The notes under the pieces were generated by a model that was given only the letters and a program-made list of their open reading frames with translations, was not told the origin of the DNA and did no database searches. A stretch of 37,975 nt of DNA, from positions 1 to 37,975 of the forward strand of contig CACXSA010000019.1 of assembly GCA_902770195.1 (NCBI GenBank), given 5' to 3'. The stretch is from an uncultured Prevotellaceae bacterium. Its GTDB lineage: Bacteria; Bacteroidota; Bacteroidia; Bacteroidales; Bacteroidaceae. How positions within the stretch are numbered: position 1 is the first letter of the stretch; each line of letters starts with the position of its first letter. The translations under genes were made by a program, and so were the position numbers. Of this stretch, positions 16,507 through 24,176 are shown in pieces.

Positions 16507-16833
16507 GTCAAACAAAGACAACCGGTTCAATCCGGCTTTGACTAAGTGAAGTCAAAGATTGGTTAATAGATTGTTTTAGGTTAGTAGTAATATTTATAGT
16601 TTTAGGTTTTTAGTTATTGGTAAAAAGAAAGTTTTAAATGTGTGGAAAACAGTGGTCGCTGTGAAGCGCTCATAACTTTCTTTTATTTTTGAAAAGGTTA
16701 GTATTAATAAGATATTCCTGCTGAGAGGCAGGCCCTCCGGTATAAAAGCCGGAATCTATTAAGAATAAGGATTTTTAGTTAAACATAGGCTTTTGGATGC
16801 CGCTGCTCGTTGATGAGTAGCGGTATTTTTTTT
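16507..16833 (+). ncRNA. Stand-alone structured small RNA, family unassigned
   Basis: About 327 bases lie between a consensus promoter and a strong terminator, with genes on the opposite strand on both sides, so this is not a leader. Several stems are visible. CTTTGAC pairs with GTCAAAG near 16535-16562 and competes with a 5' hairpin around CCGG-TTCAAT-CCGG. An 11-bp stem of AAAAGAAAGTT (about 16624) with AACTTTCTTTT (about 16673) encloses the AGTGGTCGCTGTGAAGCGCTC region. Later CCTGC-TGAGAG-GCAGG and TCCGG...CCGGA stand side by side between ATTCC and GGAAT. I could not match it to tmRNA, RNase P RNA, SRP RNA or a known riboswitch. 6S-like or Bacteroidales-1-type RNAs are the families to test. 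Confidence 0.6.
16798..16833 (+). terminator. Terminator of the small RNA candidate
   Basis: CCGCTGCTC (16800-16808) pairs with GAGTAGCGG (16815-16823), extended by TG/TA on the outside, around a GTTGAT loop and followed by eight T. It ends about 30 bases before the convergent ispF stop. Confidence 0.88.
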
Positions 16834-16863
16834 GCTACTCACCAAGAGCGGTCTTTCCACAGA

Positions 16864-17337
16864 TTACTTCTCTATCAACGCCACGGCATAGGCCGATATG
16901 CCCTCCTGGCGCCCCGTAAAGCCAAGCTTCTCGGTAGTCGTTGCCTTGATAGAGATATTGTCCGCATCGGTTCCGATGACAGCAGCCATACATTGCTGCA
17001 TGGCTGGAATATGTGGATTCATCTTGGGACGTTCTGCACAGATGGTAGCATCGATATTCACCAGACGATAACCCTTGGTGGCTATCAGTTCGATGGTCTT
17101 CTTCAGGATAATCTTGCTGTCCATTCCATCCGTCTCGGCTGAGGTGTCGGGGAAATGATAGCCTATATCACGCATATTGGCAGCACCCAGAATAGCATCG
17201 CAAATGGCATGTATCAGCACATCGGCATCGCTGTGTCCCAACAGTCCCAACTCATGTTCTATCTTAATACCGCCCATCCAAAGGTCGCGTCCGGACACCA
17301 GCTGATGGACATCATAACCCATTCCGACTCTAATCAT
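16864..17337 (-). CDS. ispF: 2-C-methyl-D-erythritol 2,4-cyclodiphosphate synthase
   Basis: A 157-residue enzyme of the MEP isoprenoid pathway. It converts CDP-methylerythritol 2-phosphate to the cyclic diphosphate, releasing CMP. Zinc ligands Asp9 and His11 (GYDVHQL) and His43 are present, as are the GHSDADVLIHAICDAILGA block, the FPDTS motif, and TTTEKLGFTGRQEGI near the end. Length is normal. It is the last gene of the minus-strand run FAH-porU-porV-ispF, 61 bases after porV; that gap is filled largely by copy B of the two-hairpin element. Confident. Confidence 0.97.
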   Translation of the reverse strand: MIRVGMGYDVHQLVSGRDLWMGGIKIEHELGLLGHSDADVLIHAICDAILGAANMRDIGYHFPDTSAETDGMDSKIILKKTIELIATKGYRLVNIDATICAERPKMNPHIPAMQQCMAAVIGTDADNISIKATTTEKLGFTGRQEGISAYAVALIEK

Positions 17338-17354
17338 ATCATTTAATTGTCCGC

Positions 17355-17392
17355 TCGACCTTTGGTCGCTTCGTACCTTTAGGTCGAAGAAT
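17355..17392 (+). repeat. Two-hairpin repeat element, copy B (38 bp)
   Basis: Hairpin 1 is CGACC-TTT-GGTCG and hairpin 2 CTTCG(T)ACC-TTTA-GGTCGAAG. It differs from copy A by one T in the first loop. It lies between porV and ispF, opposite to their direction of transcription, and I see no clear flanking direct repeat. Confidence 0.88.
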
Positions 17393-17398
17393 TATTTA

Positions 17399-18562
17399 TT
17401 ATTTCCTAAACAAGTCCTTGATGCCGTCCATATCGAAGGCAAGGGTGAAACGAAGTGTCTGATCCAGAGGGTTGGTCTTGGCTGTAGCAATAACATAACC
17501 CACATCGAGCGAGAACACACTCATACGAAAACCACCACCAACGGTGAAATATTTCAGGTTACCCTTGCTCTCCGCCTGGTGATGATAACCTGCACGCAGC
17601 GTGAACTGGTCGTGATACACATACTCGGCACCCAGACTCCATTGAATTTCTTCCAACTCCTCCTTGAAACCGCCAGGAGCATCGTGGAAGCTCTTAAAGA
17701 TACCTGCGATAGAGCCAAGTTCGTTATACTCGTTGATGACGCGCTGTTCGTAGTCTGTCGTTGACTCGCCATCGTTCTGCTTGGGAACAGTAGGCACCAG
17801 CAACTTGTTAGCATCAGCAGCAATGGTGAAGCGGTTGTACTCATCGACAGGCACCATCAGCGATGCACCGATGCGCAAGTTGGCAGGTATGAAGTTGGAA
17901 CGATCATCACCGAAATACTTGATTTTACTACCTACATTCGAAATATTCATACCCAAGCCCAACTGACATTCGCGGTGGCCGATATTGATATAGTTGTTAT
18001 AATAACAGGCCAGGTCAGCAGCGAAAGCTGAAGCAGGCGTGGCATTCTCCGTATAGTCGAAGCGCAGGTCACTATACAGCCAGCGGATGACCGCAGCGAT
18101 GGAGAACTTCTCACTCAGCATCAGGGAAGCACCCACATCAAGCGACATCTCGTAAGGCTTCACCGTCATGGCATTAGCATCTTCTGCAGTCATCACCTCG
18201 CCCAGCGAGAAATAGCGTAGCGAGCCACTCACGGAGGCATAGTCGCCAATGCGATAATAGCCTGCCACATAAGCCAAATCAATGTCATTCACCAATTTGC
18301 GCAACCACGGGGTGTAGTTCAATGCGATACCAGCCCTGCTGATGCAGAACGGATACTTCGCAGGGTTCCAGTATTGCGAGTTCACGTCAGGATCAGTGGC
18401 CACACCGACATCACCCATACCTGCTGCACGGGCATCAGGAGCAATGGTCTGTGAAATCACCGCATGTTGAATCGGGTTGAACTGACTCTTCGTGTCCTGG
18501 GCACTAGCTGTCATGCCCAGAAATAGGCAACATGCCATTATTACTATCTTTGTTTTTTTCAT
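17399..18562 (-). CDS. porV: Type IX secretion outer-membrane protein PorV
   Basis: A 387-residue outer-membrane beta-barrel of the FadL-like fold with a signal peptide (MKKTKIVIMACCLFLGMTASA). The N-terminal ARAAGMGDVGVATDPDVNSQYWNPAKYPF block is the hallmark of PorV/LptO/PG27. In Porphyromonas, PorV carries cargo from the translocon to the PorU sortase at the cell surface. Here it lies seven bases after porU, the conserved pairing, and the two are surely co-transcribed. The region around residues 262-290 with a short acidic stretch is probably a surface loop. Confidence 0.95.
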   Translation of the reverse strand: MKKTKIVIMACCLFLGMTASAQDTKSQFNPIQHAVISQTIAPDARAAGMGDVGVATDPDVNSQYWNPAKYPFCISRAGIALNYTPWLRKLVNDIDLAYVAGYYRIGDYASVSGSLRYFSLGEVMTAEDANAMTVKPYEMSLDVGASLMLSEKFSIAAVIRWLYSDLRFDYTENATPASAFAADLACYYNNYINIGHRECQLGLGMNISNVGSKIKYFGDDRSNFIPANLRIGASLMVPVDEYNRFTIAADANKLLVPTVPKQNDGESTTDYEQRVINEYNELGSIAGIFKSFHDAPGGFKEELEEIQWSLGAEYVYHDQFTLRAGYHHQAESKGNLKYFTVGGGFRMSVFSLDVGYVIATAKTNPLDQTLRFTLAFDMDGIKDLFRK

Positions 18563-18569
18563 AATCCGT

Positions 18570-21500
18570 TTATTGATGAGTGAAAATTATTAGTTTCTTG
18601 GTCTTCGAAGCATACGAACTACCCTCTGAGCTGATACTTATCTTATATAGGTACAATCCCGTATGCAGCTTTCTTCCGCCATCTACCGTCAAATCCCAGT
18701 CGAAGGAAAGGGTATTGTCCGCAGACACCCCATTCTCGGAATGTGTCCACAGATGGCGTCCAGAGGTGTCATAGACATCCAGCTTCACATCCATCTGCGT
18801 TCCGATACGGTCGTGAACCACGCGGAAAGTAGTATTTGTCCTGGCCGGGTTCGGCGAGCAGTCAACATCGATGAACAATGGTTCCAGTCCTTTCTCTACA
18901 TGGAAGGTAAGCTCACTTGTCGAGGCATTGTTCAGCACGTCCCATGCTACGAAACGCAGAGAGTGCTGTCCGTAACTCAAAGCTGGAATGCTGAAGCCTA
19001 CCATTCCTCGCTGGTAGCTTCCAAAGTCATACTGGAAATAGTCGTTCAAGGAATAAGTCTTCGACATCTCTCCATCTATAATCAGTTGTAGGTCGTGACC
19101 AATACCGCTTCCAGAAGCATTGATGCCATCCTCATCGCTGATTTCTGCCACGAAATAAGGCGTGCTGTTCACACTTCCACCATTGGTAAACGCGGTGCTG
19201 TTCAGATAGCAATAGATGTTAGGCCCTATCGTGCTCTGACTGGAACTTTCCGAACCATTCAGCACCAGATTGTCGCAGATGCCATGTGCCGTCACAATCT
19301 TGTCATTATCTACCGCATAAAGGTTCATCAACGCCGTCAGGTCTGAGTAGTAGATATCCTTGGGCACCGCAAAGGTGAACTTGAAACGACCTTTCTTTAC
19401 ATAGTCACTACCATGATAGACCGTGTTCAGACGGTCGTAATAGACAAAGGGGTCGTCAGCACCATCTTCCGAGGTGTCGTTCAACTTGCAGACAACCTTT
19501 TCCTTCACGTCGCGCATCACGGCTGTCAACACGCCATCAAATGCCTCGTCCTCATCGTCCATAGCACTCTCCACATGTCCACTAACGGTAGCTGTGACGC
19601 CTGCCTTCAGTGTCAGAGCCGTGCCTTCCTGAATGGGTATTCCGTTAATGGAGTCAACCCTGATGTTACGCGTAGGGATAGCCAGTCTCAAGGCTGGGTC
19701 GCCCAACAAGGAATATTGCAGTTTATTGGGTGTCTGGTCCAGTTTCGTGGTTATCATCTCATTCTTCGTCTGTCGCACAGCCTCGCCTATTGGCAAGGGT
19801 CTGCCGCTTTCGTCAAGACTCAGCACATAACGCATGAAGACCATATTCATCAGCCTGTTGTAACTCTGATAGACCGTTCGGGTTGTACCATAGAAGGCGA
19901 TGGCGCCGCTCGTCTTGTTAAAGAAAGCAGTCTCACCGATGTTCTCCTCCTGTCCGTCGAAAGGCATGATGTCGCAAGAGGCTGTCACCCACAGGGGGAA
20001 ACGGGACTTCGCCGACTCTTCGAAATCCTTCAGGCGTAACACGTATTCGTGTGACATCGCATCAGCTCGTCCATGACCGGAATAGTTCATTATCAGCGCA
20101 CCTTGCTGCATCTGCTGCTTGATAAGTCGCGTCACGTCAGGATAGGAATTTCCCGTTGATGACGACACTCGAGTATATGCATCCCACATGATGCGTTTAA
20201 CCATCAAGTTGGGATACAACGCCTCTACCTGTCGCGCTCCTGCATCGGCATCGTCCATGTGTTGATTCTGGTTACCGTCATCGCCCATGAAGCATACTGT
20301 ATTCTGCCAATCGCCAGCCTCTTTGTTTTCCACATAACTTATTATCTTGTCAACAGCAATCTGAGCTTCGTCAGCTGTTCTTGCAGATATGCGGCCTACA
20401 GCCACATCTGCCTTGTCGGCTGTCACCAGATTGCCACCCTCATTGTCGTCCAGGAGGCAGAAATAGTCATCCGACACGTAACAGTTGGTTTCACTATAGG
20501 AATTCTCACTCTCATAGCACAGCAGGAAATCGTTGGGCGAACAGGTGCTCCACGTGCTCAGCACCATGCGGTTGTCCCAAGCCCCATCGCCCAACAGCAG
20601 CAGGTAGCTGGGCATATCCTCCTCACGCTCGGCCCTGTCGTAAAGCATCTTCAGGTATCGACGATAAGCATTGGCATCGGGTGTGCCACTTGAGAATTCA
20701 TTATACAGCTCATCAGCAGGGACTATCTGTACCCTCATCCCGTCGTGTATCTCATGCAACGTTTTCAACTGTTCAGCCTGGGCCTTCAGCTTCTGCGTTT
20801 CTGGAATGATAATAATCATATCGGCAGCCTCAGCAGCATGATAGTTCTGATTGGTGATACGACCCACCAGCTCGGGTTCATCCCATGTTGCCGTCAAGTC
20901 AGGGGCATCCTGCGGTTGTGTGGCATAAATGGAGATATAGTCCAGCCTGACCGTTCCGCTACCACGCTGCGGGGTCATCACGATATGGTTGATAGCTTGC
21001 AGGTTCGATACGCTGAACGACCTCTTCTCCGTTCGCATCATTTCCAGGCTGCCATTGTTTGGCACCCATATCGTTCCTACCTCCTCGTCATTTACCGATA
21101 CCAACACAGTAGCTCCACCTGCCGCGGAGAGGTTTATCGTAACCTCTCCCTCAGTAGAGGTTCCTGTAGAACTGACTTCATAGGTATAACTCTTGTCCGC
21201 CACCATTTCCCGTGCATCATAAAGATTCCGACCACCATGATACCATGCATAGTCGTCTATCTCGTACAGAGAGCAATAGTCATCATCCAAGGGATAATAA
21301 GTTGTCAGAAACTCTTCCGTGCTTATCGTGGCAGACTCCTCATCATTCTCTGTCAGGAAGTAATAGCCATAGTCGGAATAAGGGTTGCGCACACGCTGGT
21401 GGTTTTGATCCCACGTTACAGGACCTATACCATAGAACAGTTTCTTACCATTGACCAAACAGGTGGGCAACTCCTTCAAGTCGTCTGTTTCAATCAGATA

Positions 21501-22142
21501 ATCCTCGGTCAGTTTTTCTGGTTGCAGTCCACCACCATAACCATACACCTTCACCTTGTCAAGACTGGATAATCCAGCTTTCTTAATGAGGTCTTCGGTC
21601 AATTGATAGATACCCGTTTGGGGAATACACACCTTAATCCATGTACCTTCTCTTAAAACGGAATTATCAGCATAACGGCTGACGGCATCTGAACGTTTGC
21701 TACGGCGAGAGTCCATCTTCTTGCCCTTGATGTCAAGCATGAAGCTTACCAGCTTCTGATACTGTCCATTATGGTAAACCAAAGGCACGAAAGAGACATA
21801 AAGCGTGCCCTTTTTCCTGGACACCGTCATACGCTGGGTCACATCGGGCATGGCTTTCAGTGGTTCATCTGAAATAGCATGATAACGCTTCACCTCCTCC
21901 TCACTCATCGAAATGAACTCGGGATAGGCAATATTGACACTATACACCGAGTCGGCGTAATGCGCTCCAACGGGATAGGCATAGGTAAATACGGGCAACA
22001 AAGAGTCTATTTTAACCTCCTGGGCGGTCAGATTGAAAAACCGCTGTGCCATTGCATGGCTAGAGAATAGAGAACAATGAATAGTGAATAATGCCGTCAG
22101 CATCATCCACCTCAAGATTACGATCTGTTTCATACTTTTCAC
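18570..22142 (-). CDS. porU: Type IX secretion sortase PorU (C25-family protease)
   Basis: A 1190-residue cell-surface cysteine protease-like sortase. It removes the C-terminal signal of type IX cargo and attaches the cargo to A-LPS. The gingipain-type (C25) domain holds the dyad His690 (NYSGHGRADAMSHE) and Cys723 (VTASCDIMPFDG). An N-terminal beta domain precedes it and Ig-like/CTD-like domains follow; the protein ends in KKLIIFT, like a type IX C-terminal domain. The N-terminal signal region (LFTIHCSLFSSHAMAQ) is partly encoded by TTCACTATTCATTG-type low-complexity sequence. Length fits the family. It lies between the FAH gene and porV. Confidence 0.95.
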   Translation of the reverse strand: MKSMKQIVILRWMMLTALFTIHCSLFSSHAMAQRFFNLTAQEVKIDSLLPVFTYAYPVGAHYADSVYSVNIAYPEFISMSEEEVKRYHAISDEPLKAMPDVTQRMTVSRKKGTLYVSFVPLVYHNGQYQKLVSFMLDIKGKKMDSRRSKRSDAVSRYADNSVLREGTWIKVCIPQTGIYQLTEDLIKKAGLSSLDKVKVYGYGGGLQPEKLTEDYLIETDDLKELPTCLVNGKKLFYGIGPVTWDQNHQRVRNPYSDYGYYFLTENDEESATISTEEFLTTYYPLDDDYCSLYEIDDYAWYHGGRNLYDAREMVADKSYTYEVSSTGTSTEGEVTINLSAAGGATVLVSVNDEEVGTIWVPNNGSLEMMRTEKRSFSVSNLQAINHIVMTPQRGSGTVRLDYISIYATQPQDAPDLTATWDEPELVGRITNQNYHAAEAADMIIIIPETQKLKAQAEQLKTLHEIHDGMRVQIVPADELYNEFSSGTPDANAYRRYLKMLYDRAEREEDMPSYLLLLGDGAWDNRMVLSTWSTCSPNDFLLCYESENSYSETNCYVSDDYFCLLDDNEGGNLVTADKADVAVGRISARTADEAQIAVDKIISYVENKEAGDWQNTVCFMGDDGNQNQHMDDADAGARQVEALYPNLMVKRIMWDAYTRVSSSTGNSYPDVTRLIKQQMQQGALIMNYSGHGRADAMSHEYVLRLKDFEESAKSRFPLWVTASCDIMPFDGQEENIGETAFFNKTSGAIAFYGTTRTVYQSYNRLMNMVFMRYVLSLDESGRPLPIGEAVRQTKNEMITTKLDQTPNKLQYSLLGDPALRLAIPTRNIRVDSINGIPIQEGTALTLKAGVTATVSGHVESAMDDEDEAFDGVLTAVMRDVKEKVVCKLNDTSEDGADDPFVYYDRLNTVYHGSDYVKKGRFKFTFAVPKDIYYSDLTALMNLYAVDNDKIVTAHGICDNLVLNGSESSSQSTIGPNIYCYLNSTAFTNGGSVNSTPYFVAEISDEDGINASGSGIGHDLQLIIDGEMSKTYSLNDYFQYDFGSYQRGMVGFSIPALSYGQHSLRFVAWDVLNNASTSELTFHVEKGLEPLFIDVDCSPNPARTNTTFRVVHDRIGTQMDVKLDVYDTSGRHLWTHSENGVSADNTLSFDWDLTVDGGRKLHTGLYLYKISISSEGSSYASKTKKLIIFTHQ
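22055..22100 (-). repeat. TTCACTATTC-type phrase inside the porU signal peptide
   Basis: Words such as TTATTCACTATTCATTG and CTCTATTCTCTAG encode the hydrophobic core of the PorU signal peptide. The same words occur in the short gap upstream (22141-22165) and in miaA. Confidence 0.6.
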
Positions 22143-22170
22143 TATTCACTATCTACTTTTCACTAGCGCG

Positions 22171-22788
22171 TTAGCGCGCATTAAACTCCAGCACCTTTCG
22201 ATCTTCCAACCAACCTTCCAGATGGTCGTCGATGTGTACCGGTCCCACACCTACCGGTGTCCCTGTGTAGAGCAAATCGCCCGTCTTCAGCGTAAAGAAC
22301 TGCGAGATGTAGCTGATAAGTTCGTCCACTTTGTAGAGCATATCGCTCGTACAACCTTCCTGCACCGTCTTACCGTTGATGTCCAGATGGAAGTGAAGAG
22401 CCTGTACATCTCTCAGTTTCTCTTTTTCCACCCACTCACCAATGACGGCGGAACCGTCAAAACCCTTACAGATTTCCCATGGATGCCCTTCCTTGCGGGC
22501 TTTTCGCTGCCAGTCGCGGGCTGTAAAATCAATTCCTACAGTCACCGCATCGTAGTAACGGTGGGCAAACCTCTCTGGGATGCTCTTCCCTAGCCTGCTG
22601 ATGCGCACCACTACCTCTGTCTCATAATCGACCTGTTCACTCCAGTCTGGTATGAAGAAAGGCTTGTGGTTCTTCAACAATGCAGAGTCCGCTTTGGTGA
22701 AAATAACAGGTTGCTCTGGTTTATATAACGCTCCATCCAGCTCTTTATTGTGCTGGATATAATTCATTCCAACTGCAAAAATCTTCAT
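22171..22788 (-). CDS. Fumarylacetoacetate hydrolase (FAH) family protein
   Basis: A 205-residue cytoplasmic protein of the FAH fold, the short single-domain form close to YcgM/FAHD1. Visible parts are GMNYIQHNKEL near the start, the metal-binding DYETEVVVRISR (Glu-x-Glu-type acids), GIDFTARDWQ, KGFDGSAVIGEW, and the family ending TGDLLYTGTPVGVGP. FAHD1-like enzymes act on acylpyruvates or decarboxylate oxaloacetate; the substrate here is unknown. It is the first gene of the run leading into porU (28 bases downstream), though nothing links it to secretion. Confidence 0.92.
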   Translation of the reverse strand: MKIFAVGMNYIQHNKELDGALYKPEQPVIFTKADSALLKNHKPFFIPDWSEQVDYETEVVVRISRLGKSIPERFAHRYYDAVTVGIDFTARDWQRKARKEGHPWEICKGFDGSAVIGEWVEKEKLRDVQALHFHLDINGKTVQEGCTSDMLYKVDELISYISQFFTLKTGDLLYTGTPVGVGPVHIDDHLEGWLEDRKVLEFNAR

Positions 22789-22808
22789 AATCTATCACTT
22801 TTTCGGTG

Positions 22809-22816
22809 CAAAGGTA
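22809..22816 (-). promoter_or_regulatory. -7 element for the FAH-porU-porV-ispF run
   Basis: The minus-strand TACCTTTG lies about 20 bases before the FAH start. No good -33 TTTG is visible. It is back to back with the divergent promoter at 22839. Confidence 0.5.
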
Positions 22817-22838
22817 TATATTTCTAATGAAAAAACAT

Positions 22839-22846
22839 TATCTTTG
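22839..22846 (+). promoter_or_regulatory. -7 element for the secreted protein at 22855
   Basis: TATCTTTG ends eight bases before the ATG at 22855, so the transcript would have almost no leader. A clear -33 element is not visible. Confidence 0.5.
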
Positions 22847-22854
22847 CAAACATA

Positions 22855-23832
22855 ATGCGAAAGATAATGACTGTCATAGGGCTCCTTTGGCTCACCCTCT
22901 GCCTGCATGCACAGGGTGACCCACACAGCCTGCGCCTCATGGGTACTGCCATTGAAGGCTCCGTAGATAGTGTGCGCCAGCAACTGGTGGCAAATGGATT
23001 TAAGGAATGGGGACAGTCTGACGACGGAGAAGACCTTTATTTCCGTGGTAATTTCTATGGCATCCGCGCCAAGCTTATTCTGAGTCATTCTGTTGAGACA
23101 CGCCTCGTCACCTCCGCTTATGTCACCATAGGTCCTTACAGCACAGAGGCTATGCTTACCAAGAACTTGCAGTATTTTCTTTACAAGTTACAGAAAGAGC
23201 ATGGAGAATTCTCCCAACGCGACGACACCTATTTTTTCCTCGATGACTTCGGGAGCATTAAGCTCTCTATTGCCAACAACGACAATGGCTCACGCGATAT
23301 CCGTGTATTCTATTTCCCCAATACAGCCTTCTACAAGGATGCCGTATGCCTGGGCTTTCATGGACCCGTGCAAGAAGTTGTCACAGAGAATGCCGTGGCG
23401 GAGGAGCAGTTCATGCATTTCATGCAGAACGGCCAACTGGAGAACCCCGATCTTACCCATCGGCAATACAATCGCTATGGCTATCTCGAAAGCGCTCAGA
23501 TGACAGAGCAGACGGGACACAGCATAGTTAAGTATGAATACGACGATGATTTCCGCATCAAGCGACGCATCCTAACCAATACAGAGGCAAACATCACCTA
23601 TATCAATGAGTACAACTTTAACGTGCAGGGTGACATCATCACCCAGTACCAAAAGGTGTACGACAAAAACAAGGAGTGCATCCTTACCATCACAATGCAT
23701 AACAACTACCTTACACGTGACGAGCAAGGCAACTGGACCAGCAACTCACTCACCTTCTCATACTGGGAGAAAGGTCAGCAGAGCCAGCAGACCACCGTCC
23801 TGCAAAAACGCACACTCACCTATTGGGAATAA
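22855..23832 (+). CDS. Secreted protein of unknown function
   Basis: A 325-residue protein with a signal peptide (MRKIMTVIGLLWLTLCLHA). The N-terminal half (about 25-160) reads like a domain in which a reported value is compared with a small change (LRLMGTAIEGSVDSVRQQL, then FYGIRAKLILSHS), a pattern I have seen in Bacteroidales proteins without a named function. The C-terminal half (about 200-325) has YRYGYLESAQ-like and YEYDDDFRIKRRI repeats resembling RHS/YD-type or DUF4595-like beta-strand repeats. No enzyme motif is seen. The promoter puts transcription start next to this ATG; the in-frame ATG at 22867 is a possible alternative start. Confidence 0.75.
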   Translation: MRKIMTVIGLLWLTLCLHAQGDPHSLRLMGTAIEGSVDSVRQQLVANGFKEWGQSDDGEDLYFRGNFYGIRAKLILSHSVETRLVTSAYVTIGPYSTEAMLTKNLQYFLYKLQKEHGEFSQRDDTYFFLDDFGSIKLSIANNDNGSRDIRVFYFPNTAFYKDAVCLGFHGPVQEVVTENAVAEEQFMHFMQNGQLENPDLTHRQYNRYGYLESAQMTEQTGHSIVKYEYDDDFRIKRRILTNTEANITYINEYNFNVQGDIITQYQKVYDKNKECILTITMHNNYLTRDEQGNWTSNSLTFSYWEKGQQSQQTTVLQKRTLTYWE

Positions 23833-23866
23833 CAGCTTACTTTATAATAACTAAACATTTAGGACT

Positions 23867-24157
23867 ATGGAACAAGGAACATTTTATGAAATCTGTGGTG
23901 TCTTGGCTAGCGTAGCCATGATTCTGGGTTATCTGCCTCAGGCTATCCAGACCATTCGTACCCGACAGACGGACGGCATTGCCATGCCGACTTTTATCAT
24001 GATGTTCGTGGGATCGTTATTTTTTGTTCTTCAGGCGCTTCTCCACGAACCAGAGGTTATCTGGTCGCTCTTCCTCACCAACCTGGTGACAGGAAGTTGC
24101 AGCCTTATCGTGTTTATCATCAAGATGTACAACGACTATTTCAAGAAAAAAGCCTAA
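23867..24157 (+). CDS. SemiSWEET sugar transporter
   Basis: A 96-residue inner-membrane protein with three helices (about 10-25, 40-60 and 66-88). The PQ-loop motif GYLPQAIQT (Pro24, Gln25) in helix 1, RQTDGIAMPTFIM after it, and the length are diagnostic of SemiSWEETs, which work as dimers to let mono- or disaccharides equilibrate across the membrane. It lies 19 bases before a secreted GH43 gene, so the two are probably co-transcribed. Uptake of the sugar that the enzyme releases is a reasonable inference. The site reads TTTAGGACT before the ATG. Confidence 0.93.
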   Translation: MEQGTFYEICGVLASVAMILGYLPQAIQTIRTRQTDGIAMPTFIMMFVGSLFFVLQALLHEPEVIWSLFLTNLVTGSCSLIVFIIKMYNDYFKKKA

Positions 24158-24176
24158 GAAGACATTTCATCCACAC

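Noticed and set aside
16507-16833. Small RNA as tmRNA, RNase P RNA, SRP RNA or a leader riboswitch
   Set aside because: None of the hallmark core sequences (for example the RNase P GAAAGTCCGGGC-like core or the SRP GGAAGGAAGCAGCC-like loop) is visible, and no gene on the same strand follows the terminator closely.
20745-21572. Long open frame on the plus strand opposite porU
   Set aside because: It lies wholly within the well-supported PorU gene, and its translation has no domain and an odd composition; it is a shadow frame.
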